A stretch of DNA of 64,000 nucleotides from contig JAETXT010000006.1 in NCBI GenBank assembly GCA_019188255.1, forward strand, positions 3,286,001-3,350,000, read 5' to 3'. Below, piece by piece: positions 22,837-36,600 of this stretch. The position numbers were made by a program, and so were the translations under genes. The notes under the pieces were generated by a model. The model worked only from the letters and a program-made list of their open reading frames with translations. It did not search any database and was not told where the DNA came from. The number at the start of each line of letters is the position of its first letter. Position 1 is the stretch's first letter. Source of the stretch: Verticillium longisporum (Eukaryota; Ascomycota; Sordariomycetes; Glomerellales; Plectosphaerellaceae).

Positions 22837-25504
22837 ATGATACCGAGTAGATTCATGGGACGGCCACTGGCCCGGCCCAACATACCGGTTTTGCGACACT
22901 CGCAAGTAGTACGCGTACCTCGATCCCACGTCGCAAGGTTTCCATTGGGAGTACCCAGTGCAACACCTATAGCACGTGCTTGGGACAGTACTTTAACAGG
23001 CAAAGAGAAATCCGGCCACATCACCGCGGCTCAGGACGAATCCATTCTTTTTTTCGATAGTTAGTTTACCAGGGTACTTCTCGTGAGGCTTCCGACGCTA
23101 ACAGCGCTTCACAATAGACCTCTTTCCCCTCAAGCTGAGCTTCCTTTTCCGACGACCATGGCAGAGCGATGAGGACATTGCCGATCTCCTCAAGCGTTTT
23201 GACAGTTCAAGCTTGGGTCTGCTTGACCCGATCAATCTCGTCAAGAAGGCCATTCCTCAAGACATACCCATGAAGGTCACGGAGATCCTCCCTCGATTGA
23301 AAGATGGCGGTGTTTTTGTCAAAGTCAGTCATGGACCGGAAGTCTCCGCAAAAGACCTCGAAGGTAGAATGGGCTCTAGCTTTTCAATTCAGGCATGTGA
23401 CTGACAGTCTATAGATTCTTTGACGAAGAAACTCGAGGCAACACCCATCAAACCTTGGTTTAATCCCTTTCGCGGCGTCAAGTTGGGCCTCGTCAAAGGT
23501 GCGCCTTGGTTAGAGGATCTCTACCGCTTCCCAAAGTCAAGACTCAAGGTTGAATTTACACCCAAGGACCCTGGAGGTGAAGCCGTCGAGCTGTCGCAAG
23601 AAGAACTATACAGTCTGTTCCGGAAATATGGCAAAATTGCCGAAATCACCTCACAACCCAACGACTCGAAAGTTTTGCCCAAGTTCGCCTACCTCGACTT
23701 TGCGCTTATCAGGGACGCAATCATGGCCAGGAACTGCTTGCACGGATATCTCGTAGGCGAAGCACTCGGCGGCGGAAAGTCTGGCACCAAGCTGCGTCTC
23801 TCATATGAACAGAAGGTGAAGGCACACAGCATCTGGAATTGGATCTCTAGCCACCCAAGACTGGTGATTCCAATTGTTCTAGGATTGGTCACTGCTATCA
23901 CGGTTGCCATTTTTGACCCCATCCGACAGTTCTTTGTCAAGGCGCACATCCAGCGGGCCTTCCGCTTGACTGACAGCAGACTATATCGATGGGTCAAATC
24001 CCAGACCACAGACCTGCTTTCTTTTGGGCACAAAAAGGCAGACTCTGCAGGATTTAGCGCCGTGTGGAACCACCGCCGAGACCTTATCGAACAAATCCAG
24101 AATTGGCTAATGGAAAGCTCCGACACATTCATCGTTGTGCAGGGTCCTCGAGGCTCCGGCAAAAAGGAGCTTGTATTACAACAGACTCTTGAAGGGCGCA
24201 AGAATGTCCTGGTGATCGACTGCAAGCCGATCGTGGAAGCTAGGGGCGAGGGTGGCACAATCAAAAACATGGCTACTGCTGTAGGATATCGTCCAGTCTT
24301 CTCATGGGCAAACAGCATGAGCAGCCTGGTCGACCTGGCTGTACAGAGCACGACTGGAGTGAAGTCTGGCTTCTCCGAGACCCTCGAAACCCAGGTTGTC
24401 AAAATACTCCACACAGCGGCGTCGGCACTCAAAGATGTTTCACTTGCAAGTCGACACAAGAACGATAAAGATGCCGACCTTTCGGATGACGCGTACCTCG
24501 ATGCCCACCCCGAAAAGAGGCCTGTTGTGGTCATTGATAACTTCCTGCACAAAAACGAAGAGTCCAGCATCATCTACGAGAAGATGGCCCAATGGGCTGC
24601 TATGCTTGTGCAGAACAATGTGGCTCACGTCATATTCCTCACAAACGACACGTCGTACTCGAAGTCGCTATCGAGGGTGATGCCTGACAGGGTGTACAGA
24701 CAGGTTGCCCTCGGTGACCTCTCCCCGGACGTGGCCAAGAAATTCGTCGCGAGCCGTTTGGAAGTTGACGATAACGAGAAGCAAAAGGACAGCGACGGCG
24801 AGAAACAACATGAGACCCCGCGGTCCGACCTCTCAGAACTTGACGACTGTATAGACCTTCTTGGCGGTCGCCTTACTGATCTCGAGTTCCTGGCCCGGCG
24901 CATCAGAGGTGGACAGAGCCCGAAACACGCAGTCGACGACATTATCAACCAAAGTGCAACCGAAATCGTCAAGATGTACTTGCTCGGCGGCAAGGTTGAT
25001 GCTGAAGAAAGGAAGTGGTCTACTGAGCAAGCATGGTACCTCATCAAATCGCTTGTTGCACAGCAAAGTCTACGTTACAACGAGGTCTTGTTATCGGATA
25101 CATTTGCATCCTCGCAGACGTCGAGGGCAGCGAGTGGCGAGTTGGCGCTTGAGAGCCTCACCAACGCCGAGCTCATCAGTGTTAAGACGCATTACGGCAG
25201 GCCGCAGACCATCACGGCTGGCAAGCCCATGTACCAGGCAGCATTCAAAGTGCTCGCTGGTGACCCCGTGCTGAGGGCTAAGATGGATCTTGCTGTGTTG
25301 ACAGAGATGGCCAAGGTCGAAGCGAAGACAATCGATAAGGTAGAGAACGAGCTTGCACTATTGGGGGCACTTCCCAAACAGCCAGCACAGGCGGGAGCCC
25401 GAGTCGAGTACCTGCTGAACAAGCTTGACAAGAGTCAGAGGAAGATTGACGGATACGACAAGGAGATGGTAGGACTGAAGAAAGTCCTCTCGCAAGAATT
25501 TTGA
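22837..25504 (+). CDS. YME2: Mitochondrial inner-membrane protein YME2 (RNA12; mitochondrial escape protein 2)
   Basis: Exons 22837-23059, 23118-23363, 23415-25504; 852 residues. The N-terminus is basic and hydroxylated (RFMGRPLARPNIPVLRHSQ), fitting a mitochondrial presequence. An RRM-like region spans about 200-286, a membrane segment about 303-325 (RLVIPIVLGLVTAITVAIF), then a AAA-like/Walker A P-loop GPRGSGKK at 400-407 and an acidic DNFLHKNEE motif. The C-terminal coiled coil ends KIDGYDKEMVGLKKVLSQEF. Yme2 acts in maintenance of mitochondrial DNA nucleoids and inner-membrane organisation (known in yeast). Introns of 58 and 51 nt restore FFDN-LFPLKLSFL and KDLED-SLTKKL. ATG 22855 is an alternative start. 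No frame damage. Confidence 0.9.
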
Positions 25505-27603
25505 GACTTTGAGGTGCAACAGAACTCCTTGGAAACCCGACTCGTAAGAAGACCACTCAAACAGGTATACCTGGCAGTATTACACGAGGACAGCCAAATA
25601 TAATCGATACCCTTAGTAAAAACAATATCCGCAACTCGAGCTCTTCGGCTCGTCGTGCGAAAGTGACTGAATGACGTCAGGTCTTATCGTAGCCTGGGTA
25701 CAGCTAGCCTGCCCCTCGCTAAGCCTCTTCGGGGCATCCAGATAAGGCCGACCAGCACCTTGAGGTTATACTTACCTGCTTTACCTGATACGTGAGAAAA
25801 CTCAAGAAAGACAACGGTAGCTGAGCAGCTGACAGAGTTCTTGAACAGATATCCACCCGAAGAAGTTGAAAAACTACCCTCGTCTGTCGACTGACGATGG
25901 GCTGGCCAGGGGCACAGTTCTCGACTGGACATCCTGGTAAAATCCTGTTGTCTGGCGTCTTCAATTTATTCTTACATGCATTTTGCACTACAAGGACGGC
26001 TCTCTTTCTCAGATGTGGTCATGAAAGCATCTACGCTGTGGATCATCATTCATAAAGTTGGACGCATGTAGGCTGTCTGGCTATCGGTTTACGGACATCA
26101 TGCGGGCTGGGATGCTAGAACGCGTCGCGTACCAAACGAACAGTATGTAGTAAGGAGCATTGACGGCAGCTGAAAGCTGTAGTGTCTGTGGTTTGAAGAG
26201 AGGCCCTCCCTCGAGAAGACTCTGGTATTTTGTGCTGCTCCCGACATTGCCGTGTGATAAAAGGAATGATTTTGCTGCTGTTCCAGTTGCGGATGTCCCG
26301 AGGGGCCATGTCACTCTTCACATTCCAGATGATTGCGTTTTACAGTGTTCGCCCTCATCGAAGCCCCACTAGAAAGGGATGTTCCCTCTGGTGTAATGAG
26401 TGACTGAGGGCGGTAGTGACATATCCATTGCATGTTGGTGTCAGTACCTCCATTCGGTTTCTCTGCGCCCAGGTTTTTGGAGCGTCGCAACTTGGCTTGA
26501 TAATCCCAGGATATTCCGTTTTGCGCAAGACTATCGACAAGTCAGATGAAGTGAATGTCCTCTTCGGCACGAGGAAGACTGAGGAGAACTGTGATGGCCA
26601 TCTTAACCGCACCACCTCAAAGGACGACGCCCCCCACATGTCTGGTTAAGGCATCTCAGTGGAGGTGAGAAGACCACGGAAGAATACGAACATGGAGGTG
26701 GACCGGGTGACAGCTGGCACCATCTGGCAAAGGTTCTGAACCACGTCAGCCTCAGTACCACCTACACTGCACGTGCACGGGCGCCAAAAGGCGGGCAGTT
26801 TGTCAGACGTTGGACCTCTGAGCATCCATCGGTCAGGAATTACGCAAGGGCCCACTGTATCGCGACGGATCTGTCTACCGGGCTGCCACTGCCACTGCTG
26901 GCACCACTGAAGTTACCTCACCGCGCCTACAGCGACAGTCCGCGCCTGCCTCCAGCTTTCTGCTTTTTCCACGAAACCCAAACACCACCCTTCCCCTCCG
27001 ACCCAACACTGATCGTCCTCCTATCGCGGCAGATTACTGCAATACGAAGCTGATCCTGCTGCTACCAGGGTCTTCTTTTTTTCATTCGTATCGCATCTGC
27101 TTTCTGGCCCTGCCTGCTAGTCCATACGTCGGGCGATTCACAACTCTTCGCGCGACTAGTACTTGCACTGCAGCGCTTCGAGCTTGCCTGTCTGATCCAA
27201 GCTCTCAAGCGATCCGGACCACCGATTCGACCACCCTCCGTTTCTGCAACGACATAGTCCATGACCGGTAGTTGATACATTTTTTTCCAACGAAGTGCAT
27301 TTCCCCCCGGTCTCTCGTCTCAGATACCCTGACGGCCCGCATTTCCTTTGACCGCTCGACTACATCTGTTCCTTCCAGGTGATCAGCGAACGAGGCTGCA
27401 CTCGCGACCACGGGCATTCTTCCTCCCCTCCCACCTTCTCAGCCTTGTCGGCTCATCACGGATCCCCACGCCACACTCGGAGCTGTCCAAGCACTGGACA
27501 CTCCTCTACCGGAACAAGCTGTCGTCTCCAGAATCACATTACGGCCTGTAGCGGTGGGGGAGCATTCGTTTAACCTCGCGGCTTGGCCGCCCCATTTCTG
27601 AAG
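25505..27603. promoter_or_regulatory. 2.1-kb spacer and TOM1 5' region
   Basis: No gene recognised on either strand. From about 26930 the plus strand becomes C/T-rich, suggesting a 5' leader of several hundred bases for the giant ligase gene. No transposon or RNA gene seen. Confidence 0.4.
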
Positions 27604-30600
27604 ATGGGGAAAATCACCAAGACGATGCAGCCGAAGCATGAGGAGACTCTTGTGAGTCAAGTCTGAACAAACCCTTGCAACATGAGCTAATCAGTTTCTA
27701 GTCTCCTTGGCTCAAAGACTTTGTGCAGTCGGCTTGCACATTACCACTTCCACTTCTCCCCGACCACATCGCCACCTTCCCAACACGATGGCCGTTCCCG
27801 CGGGGCGACCTCTACCACTGGATCCCGCTACTCAACCGGTTCGACAATATTCTCGAGTGCTTCAGTGGCACATACAAGTTGAACGAGGGCCCTCAAACCG
27901 GTGATCTAGGCTGCGAGGTGTTACTTCATCGAGGCCTCAAAGTGGAAGAGTACGGCACGGAGGTATGGGATATGGACCGGCTGCGCAAGCAGGGCTATGG
28001 CGAGCAAGGTGACCGCCAGCTCATCGAGGCCATCCTCAAGTTCACGCGTGTCCTGCTGGAGCATTGCGGTAACAGAAGCATTTATGCCAGCAGCAACCAC
28101 TTGAACGACCTCCTTCATGCTACAGACCTGTCCGTCATCATCGCAACCCTAGGAGTCGGTTCCGAGCTGGCCAAACGATACCAGGCCTCTGTCAAACGCA
28201 TCGGAAGTCACTCCCGCCATGTCAGCACTGCACTGCTGGCTAACCACTACAATATTGCCCTCGAGCGTGTACAGCTATTAGCCTCCCCTTCGTCAAGACT
28301 CCTCTCATCTCCCTATCCGATGCTGCTGCATCTGCTACACCCGGTTCCGCTGCCAAGGGCAAGGATAAGATCCACACTACTGGACAGAAGAACGCAGCAC
28401 CCATGTTTGCCAACGATCTCAGTGCCATCGTCAACTCGGAACCTGGTCAATGGAACGGCTGGGGTGACATCAAGATCTCGTACACTGCCGTTACAGACAC
28501 CAAAGACCATCCATTTTCCAGTGCCGTGGATCGTACCTCTGCTGGGACGAACCTGCCAAGCACACCAACACCTTTGCGGCGCAGTACTACGATGGGTGGT
28601 ACTGCTCAACAAACCCCGAGGTCAGCCCGGCAAGTACCAGGCGACGAAGCCTCGCCTTCTACCGTGTCTCGCTCTCCTGCCCCAGTAAGCGAGCAAGCCA
28701 CATCCAGCCAGAAGGTGTTTGATCTGCCGCAGTCTGTGGTGGCGTCGTCTTCTATCTACGACCTACTTGCCCGCTGCCCTGCCGATGCTCCACCACACAC
28801 CAGATACGAATATCTCAATAGGGTCAGAATTGCCAAGGCGCTCCTAGGCAGTGTTGAGACTCGCCAGCAGGCTCTAGCCATTCGTCTCCTGGCTATCACG
28901 AACCTGGCATATATCCACCCTGAGAATGTGTTCATGGAAAAGGTCATGCGTCAGGATATTGACGAAACTCGGCGATACCAGCTCGTCTATCAGTTGGCCG
29001 AAATAATTCATCCGACATCGCCTGGATCTCAACCTGTGCCTCTTTGGGTTCAATCGATTGCACTCGCTCTACTGGAAGCTATTTCCTACTTCCAGGCTCG
29101 CTATCAAGATGTGCTTTCCGCCCTTAATGCCAACGTCAACCACGGCATTCTTTTGTACGTCATTCGCAAGGCAGTCGCGGGCATGAAGGACGATGAGGTG
29201 GCCGACAAGTACAACCAGTCCACCGAGGTCAACGAGTGGCGCAAAGACCTCTTCTCATTGACACAGCACTTGGCTATGTCCACTAGAGTTGGCGCAGAGA
29301 TGGTCAGCGCTGGCCTGATGGATGTCTTGGTCGAGATTATGAAGACGCGATCCAATGTGGCTCAGCGTAATCATGCGACTATTTTGAGTTTCATAGATGG
29401 ACTCATCTGGTCCTACCAGAACGCTTTCCACGCCTTCTTCAACGGCGATGGCTTGGACGCCATCTCGGAACTTCTAGTCACGTCTGTCAAAGAAGGCACC
29501 CAACTTGCTGACGCTGGCCGTGGTACGCAATCTGAGTACCACTCTTCCGTCGTCGACTACGATATTCCGTTCCACCACCAGCAAACGCTTAAGTGGCTGT
29601 TGAAGTTTATGCACCACATGATGACCAACTCTTACAGTCTCGGAGGCAATACGGACCGCCTCCTGCGGAACCTCGTGGACAAGTCTGATCTGTTGGCCAG
29701 TCTGAGGGAGATCATGCAGCACACTAAGCGATTCGGCTCTGTTCTGTGGACAAACTCTGTTACTGTTCTCAGCGACTTTATCAATAACGACCCTACAAGC
29801 TTCGCAGCCATCGCGGAGTCTCGCATGATCGTAAGTTTCCTCGAATCCGTCACCGGCAGCCCTGTACCCGAGCAGACAGTGGCCCCTCGCGGCAGCGAAG
29901 ACGCTGCTGGTGAAGCGGATGACGCGCCTCAAGAAAACAACGATCAGGTTACCCTTGAGCCTGACGATAAGCCTCATCCTCCACCAGAGGAGGAGCTGGC
30001 TGCTGGCAGGGACCGTCCGCTCGCAAGAGGGATCTTAACGAGCCCAGACGCCATGCTCGTTGTGCCGCAAGTCCTCAATTCCATTTCCCTCAACAACGTT
30101 GGCCTAAGAATGGTCGTGTCATCGCGCGCGTTCGAGTCTTACTTCGAGATGTTTGAAAGCCCGAAACACGTTAATTGTCTTGAGGGCGAGCAACACCTCG
30201 CCAGTAGTGTGGGTGAAAGTTTTGATGAGCTGTGCCGGCATCATCCAGCTCTGAGAAGTCCCATCTCGGATGCTGTTATTGACATGGTGGCAAGAGTCAG
30301 ATTCCTCGGCAAAGACAAAGCAGAGACGTCTGGCTGGGGAGCAAAGCTGGTCTTTGACGATGCAAATGGTAACGTCTTGACTGCTGACCATGGTCTTCCT
30401 GGTCATCTCTCAGCTCCGCCTGGCGATAGCAAAGGCAAGGAGAAAGCCTCCACCGATGACGCGGATGTTGACATGCTGGACGGAGCAGTGACTGCAAAGG
30501 AAGAAGACAGCAGTTCAGCGTCCAGCAAGGAAGCCTCGAAGCCAGCTGCGACGGCGTTTGACAGTATCACACCTTATGTCCATGCACTTGGCCTCTTCCT

Positions 30601-33600
30601 CACCACCTACCTTTCCAACAACACGATGAAGACCCATTTCGTCCAGCGCGGAGGCATCGAGCTGCTGCTCGACATTGCTGAATTGCCCAGTCTCCCTTAC
30701 GACTTCAACGAGTCCAACGCCTCGCGTAAGCTCTTCTCAGTGATCTCTCAGCTTGTTGACCATTCTCCCGTCCTGGGGTTGCCAGCGCTTCTCAAGCGGG
30801 CACAGGCGGCACTTGACTCGCTCGAGTCGTTTGCGACTGACAACGACGGCCGACCGTACTTTGCCCCTTTCGTTTTGTCCGAAAAACCGATAACGCTGGA
30901 GGACGCAAACTCATGGGACACGACGACGCGAAACAAGATCTTGACAGGAACCAAGGTTGTCAGAGCCCTGCTCAATGCCCAGTCTTTCCTGAAGACACTA
31001 TACGAGTGTTTCCCGTCTTCACCGCGCTCCTCATCTTCGGTGTCGCTCTATCCCATCAACTTCTATGATTACTACCTGCAGTTGATCAAGTCCATCGGGC
31101 CTCTTCTACGGGCAGGTCTCACAGAAGAAGGCGCAGTACACAACGTACTCCCCAGCACTGGTGGGCCAAGAAAGTCGGTGCAATCGACGAAGCCTTGGCA
31201 ATCATCGGTCGACCCGCGGTACCGGCGTCTCCGTCCGGCGACGATGAGGAGACGTTCTTGCCTGATGACCTACTGGGGAACTTCAGGGCAGAGGCGCTGC
31301 CGAACAACAAGGGCGCTGCGGCTCCGCAGCCTAAGCGGCCTACCAAGCAAGAACAAGCCACGGCCCGCTTCAAAAACTTCGAAACTCTGCGAGTCGTTCT
31401 TCATTCTATGGTCCCGTCGTCGTTCCCGTTCTTCCAGCAACTCGGCAAGGCAATACTGCCTCGTCGCGGCGGGGACACATTTTCGCGACAGCATCATATC
31501 GATCTCGCCAAGGGGCTGTCAGCGACCATAATCGATCAGTTGAAGCCCTCGATGGCGGTTGAGGTTGCAACGCCCAAAGACTACCATTACTGGATCATCA
31601 TGCTTCACACACTCAGCGAGATGCTGATTGACGCGACTCCTAGATCGAGTGACCGAGCTGGTTCTCAGATCATCATGCCTGTGTATCTGGCATTTGTTGA
31701 GCAGGGCGGTCTAGAGATTCTGACGACCATGGCTCGACGTTTCGCTGATAGAGCAGCCGATCAAAGCAGCGGAACAGAGCCCAGTGCAGCCACCAAGATA
31801 TGTTCTTTCGGCCTCAAGAGAGCGCTCGATTTGTTTGCCACTGTTGTTGATGGGAAGACCATGGCAGACTCCGCTACTCAGTTCGGGCTCATCCCCCGGT
31901 CTGCAGGACCCCGGCCAGAGGCACCACTGTCCAACCAAATGGTGCTTGACGCTCGCATGGCCATCTTCCCAGTCGTGCGTGAGATATGGGATTCCGCATT
32001 GATGGAGAAGACGCAGCCAGAAACTCTAAGCAGGGTTATCGATATCCTTAAAATTGTGGCTGTCGGGAGCGATGAGTCTGGTCAATCGAGTACTCAGGCG
32101 TCTGACGTTTTGAAGAGGGTTCCCAGCGCTTTCAACTGGCGCACACACCAGACCTCGCTCTCCGCCCTCTCTAGAGACTACGATGACGACCTGGCGCGTG
32201 AGGCCGTTTATCGAGCCAACGGCAATCAAAACTCCGCCACCGAGTACTGCCGGGCCTACGCAGCCGGCACGGCTGGGTCGCGAAACCCTGTACCTGCGCA
32301 GGATGCTTACTTCGCCCCTCCGCCCGAACCGTCACGTCAATCCAGCCAGCAGGGCGCTCCTCCCAGCTCTGAACCTATGGCTCTTGATGCACCACCCGAG
32401 CTAGACAACCTCCTTGGTGACGCTGTTCTCGACGAGCTCGAAGGTCCGTCTTCTGAGGAATCTGACGACGACGACGACGACGAAGACGAAGAGAATGATG
32501 AAGATGACGATCACGCTGGCGAGGGTTCTCAGAAAGCTGGAGGATCTGATTTGCCCCCTAAAGCCAACGAGTCAGCACAGCCGACAATAGATCCTCGTGC
32601 AACCGCCAAGAAGACGCTCGACGACCATCGGGAACAGTTCCGCAAAGAACTCATCTCCAGATCACTGGACATAGTTCGGGCGCACCCTCATTCAGCTATA
32701 GAGGTGTCTGAGTTGATCAGTGCCATGGTCTTCCCTCAGGACATCCGCGAGGATGTTGGCGAGACCTTGACTAGCGCGATTACGTCTCTTTCCTTCGACT
32801 CCGATGAGGTTGAAACCGACGCCAAAGGCTCCACAATCGCCGCGTACGCTCACCTCTTTGCGCTTCTTCTCCGAGACAACGCTTTCCTTACGTGTAACAT
32901 TGATACATTGAGAGCCAACGTATCGACCTATGTCGGGTTTTTGAAGCTTTCGCCAACACGTGCCAAAGACGACCTGCCCCCTTGGATCCCCTATATTCTC
33001 CTCATTGTTGAAATCTTGCTGGCCCATGACGAGAAGCCAATCGAGGCCACATGGAAAGCCCCTACTTCCGAGAATGAAGTTATCAAACCAGCCGTTATCG
33101 AGAAGCCGGAGGCTATCCTGTCTGACGCTGAGCAGAGTGACCTGCTAGAACGCATCCTTGACATCTTGCCAAGGCTGGGCCAAGAGGACACTCTTGCAAT
33201 CTCTGTCCTTCGTGTCCTTGTTGTTCTCACTCGCAAGAGGTCTTTGGCACGCACAGTCGGCGAGAAAAAGAACCTCCAGAGACTATTTGTCATGGCAAAG
33301 CAGCTTGCCGGCGCCGGCGTGAACCGTCTCAAGGACACCAAGACGGCTGGGTGCATCATGATCATCCTAAGGCACGTCGTTGAGGACGAGGAAACCACAA
33401 AACAGATTATGCGAGCTGAAGTTCGGAGCCTGTTCGATAACCCTCAACGCAACCAACGCAACCTCGATGTGACGACCTATCTTCGAAATCTCTCTGCCGT
33501 CGCCCTCCGCGCCCCTGACCTTTTCGTTGAGATCACGAACGACATGACAAGATTGACCCGCTGGTCCCCGGTCAGCGAGGGCACCGCACGGGCCCACTAC

Positions 33601-36600
33601 ATTGCTCTCAAGGAGACGGAGCCCGAAGCTTCTGTGGCAACGACAACACAGGATCAGAGCGTTGAGCCTACGGTGCAGGCAACGGAGGATTTGTCGCTTC
33701 ACGACGTCAAACAATCTACTGAAGCAGGCGACAAGGAGATGACCGATGCTCCGAAGCCAACGGTAGCGCGCCCAATCATTGAGAACCCTGACGGAGTCGT
33801 CCACTTCTTACTCTGCGAGCTACTGAATTACCGAGAGGTGGAGGACAAGGAGCCAATCCAGCCCAAGGATTCGAAAGCGGCATCGACGACACTGGCCGCC
33901 ACGAGCTCTGATCCTGCAGCCAAGGAGAACACTGCAGATACCGGAGCAAGCTCTGATGCTAAGGAGACCAAGGACAGCAAAGACAAGAAGTCCAAGCCTT
34001 CATTCAAGGCCGATGAGCATCCTATCTTCATATACCGTTGCTTCCTGCTTAATTGTCTCGCGGAGCTTCTGCAAAGCTACAACAGAGCCAAGGTTGAGTT
34101 TATCGACTTCAAACGGAGTGCACCGCTGCAGACAAATACTCCGGTCAAGCCGCGCTCGAGCGTCTTGAACTACCTGATTCATGATCTGCTTTGCCAGGGC
34201 GGCCTCGAGAATCCTGACACTGTTGTTGCCAAGAAGAAAATGGCGACCTCGAACCAGGCTCAGCAAGTCCTGGTGGCTCTGATGACCAAAACTGGCGAAA
34301 AGGCCATCGATAAGCACCGCGAGCGCTTTGAGTACGACGATGATCCGGATCTTCTCTTCGTCAGGAAGTTTGCGTTGGACACTGTTCTTAAAGCGTACGA
34401 GCGTGCTTCCACGCCTGAGGAGCCCCTCGAGACCCGATACACCAAAATGCAATGCCTTGCTGAATTAATGAATCAAGTCATTGGCGAGAAGGAGCGCGAT
34501 CCCCGGGCGCCACGAGAGGCATGGGATCTCCGCAGGCTCGCTCGCAGGCTCAGCTCCGCCGCATGATGTACGAAAAGGGGTACTTGGACAGGCTCACTTG
34601 GTCTATTGCCGACCTTGATCTGAATCACGTGGGGTCAAACGTGCCATTAAGCATGTGCTCCGGGTCCTACGGGTTCTCACCGATACCGCCAAAGAACTCA
34701 GTCGCTCCAACGTCATCCCTTCCATGACGCTTCCTGACGTTGCGGACGATGAGATCGCGTCTTCATCGTCAATGTCTGACATAGACGACGACAGGGAAGA
34801 GACTCCCGACCTCTATCGGAACTCGGCATTGGGCATGCTCGAGCCCCGTGGCAGCGATGACGAGTCTGAGGATGAAGAAGGTATGGAATCTTCTGCCAAG
34901 TCAACTGGAAACCACGGAGCTAACTCATTCGCAGATGACGACGATGATGAAGAGATGTATGACGACGAGTACGGCGACGAGCTCGAGTATGGGGAGGAAG
35001 AGATCTCTGATGATGGAGACAACGGCATCAGCGACGACGACGACGAAGAGCTCGGTGAAATGGGTGAGATCGAGGGTCTCCATGGGGACCCTGGAGTCGT
35101 CGAGGTTGTAATGGATGACGACGATGATATGGAGGACGATGACGATGAGATGAGTGACGACATGGACTCCCAGGACATGGAGGAAATGGACGATCGCGTC
35201 GATATCGCTGAAGAGATTCTTGATGAGGACGGCAATCCTATCGACGACGACGGTGCCTCTGATTGGGAGAGTGAGTCAGACGACGAGGAAGAGGATGACG
35301 ATGATGAACTCGACTACGGCGCCGAGGTACAAGACCTCGACGAAGCCCATATGCACGGCCTGGGACCCGAAGAGATCCTTGACAACCTAACACGTGCTGT
35401 TGTCATGGCCCCTGATGGAGAGTTCGACCCCGAAGACATGGAGGGACTTGGTGAACACTACATTGAGGACGATCGTGGCGATGAAGACGGTTTGTCATGA
35501 TCCGACCCGTTCGTGTGGGATATGCTAACCTGGCTCCAGATGACGATGACGAAGACATGGAAGAAGACGAGTACATTTATGATGAGGACTACCCTCGTAG
35601 GTCATTTCCGCCATGAAGTTGTATTTGAACTAACACAAGCCAGATGATGAAGCCCCCCCAGCCAACGTCCCGAGCCAACTGGGCTGGGATACTCTTGTGG
35701 TGGAGCCGTTCCCGCATGCACACCATGGACATCGACATCGTCATGCCGGACACCGCAGTCCATTCCCGCCTGCCATCCTGGCTAGTGGTCCGCGTGACCC
35801 GCTCGGAGGCATGTCTCCCGCCACGCTACTGCCTCATATCGATGTCCTCCTCCACGACGTTGAGGCGCTCATGTCGACTTACAATGCTAACGCGAATCCA
35901 GATTTCCGCAGCTACTTCTCACGTGGTCCTCGAGCAAACGCGGCCCCCAGCAACGCCGACGACGGCATCAACCCCTTGCTGCGTCGAACCAACCAAACCG
36001 CGGAGCCTTCACCACGCCCACCTGGAGTGCCTGGTCTGGTCGGCCTGCGTTTCCCTCCGGACGCCTTTGGAATCGGCGCTGGCCGTCATGGCGGCCTCAT
36101 GGACAGCCCCATGGCAATTTTGAACGATATCGTTGCTTCTTTACCTGTCATGCGACACGGACAACCGTCTGTCCAGCTCTCAATCACACAGAACGGGCGT
36201 GGGGAACTTCGAGAATACCACGTTGTCCCCCGTGAGTCAAGAGGCGATGCTCGACGAGATGGAACCTACCATGAACCCCAGCAGGCCGTTGCTTTCACTC
36301 CGGATTCCACCTTCGAGAGATATCAAGAAGAGGCCCGAATGGTGTTTGGAGGATCTCTTTACATCGACAAAGCTCAGCGACTACTCAAACTCATCTTGTC
36401 AAAGCTGATTCCTCCTGCGTTCGAGCATGAGAAGAAAGCCAAGGCCGAGGAAGAAGAGAGGCGACGTTTCCGTGAAGAAGAAAGAAAAAAGCGGGAGGAA
36501 GAAGAACGGCGAGTAAGAGAGGCTAAGGAAGCCAAGGAGGCTGAGGAGAAGGCTGAGCGTGAGCGGAAAGAAGCCGAGGAGCGCGACGCACAACAGCGGC

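Noticed and set aside
23689..24573. 294-codon open frame antisense to YME2
   Set aside because: YME2 on the other strand carries the Walker A motif, membrane segment and introns.
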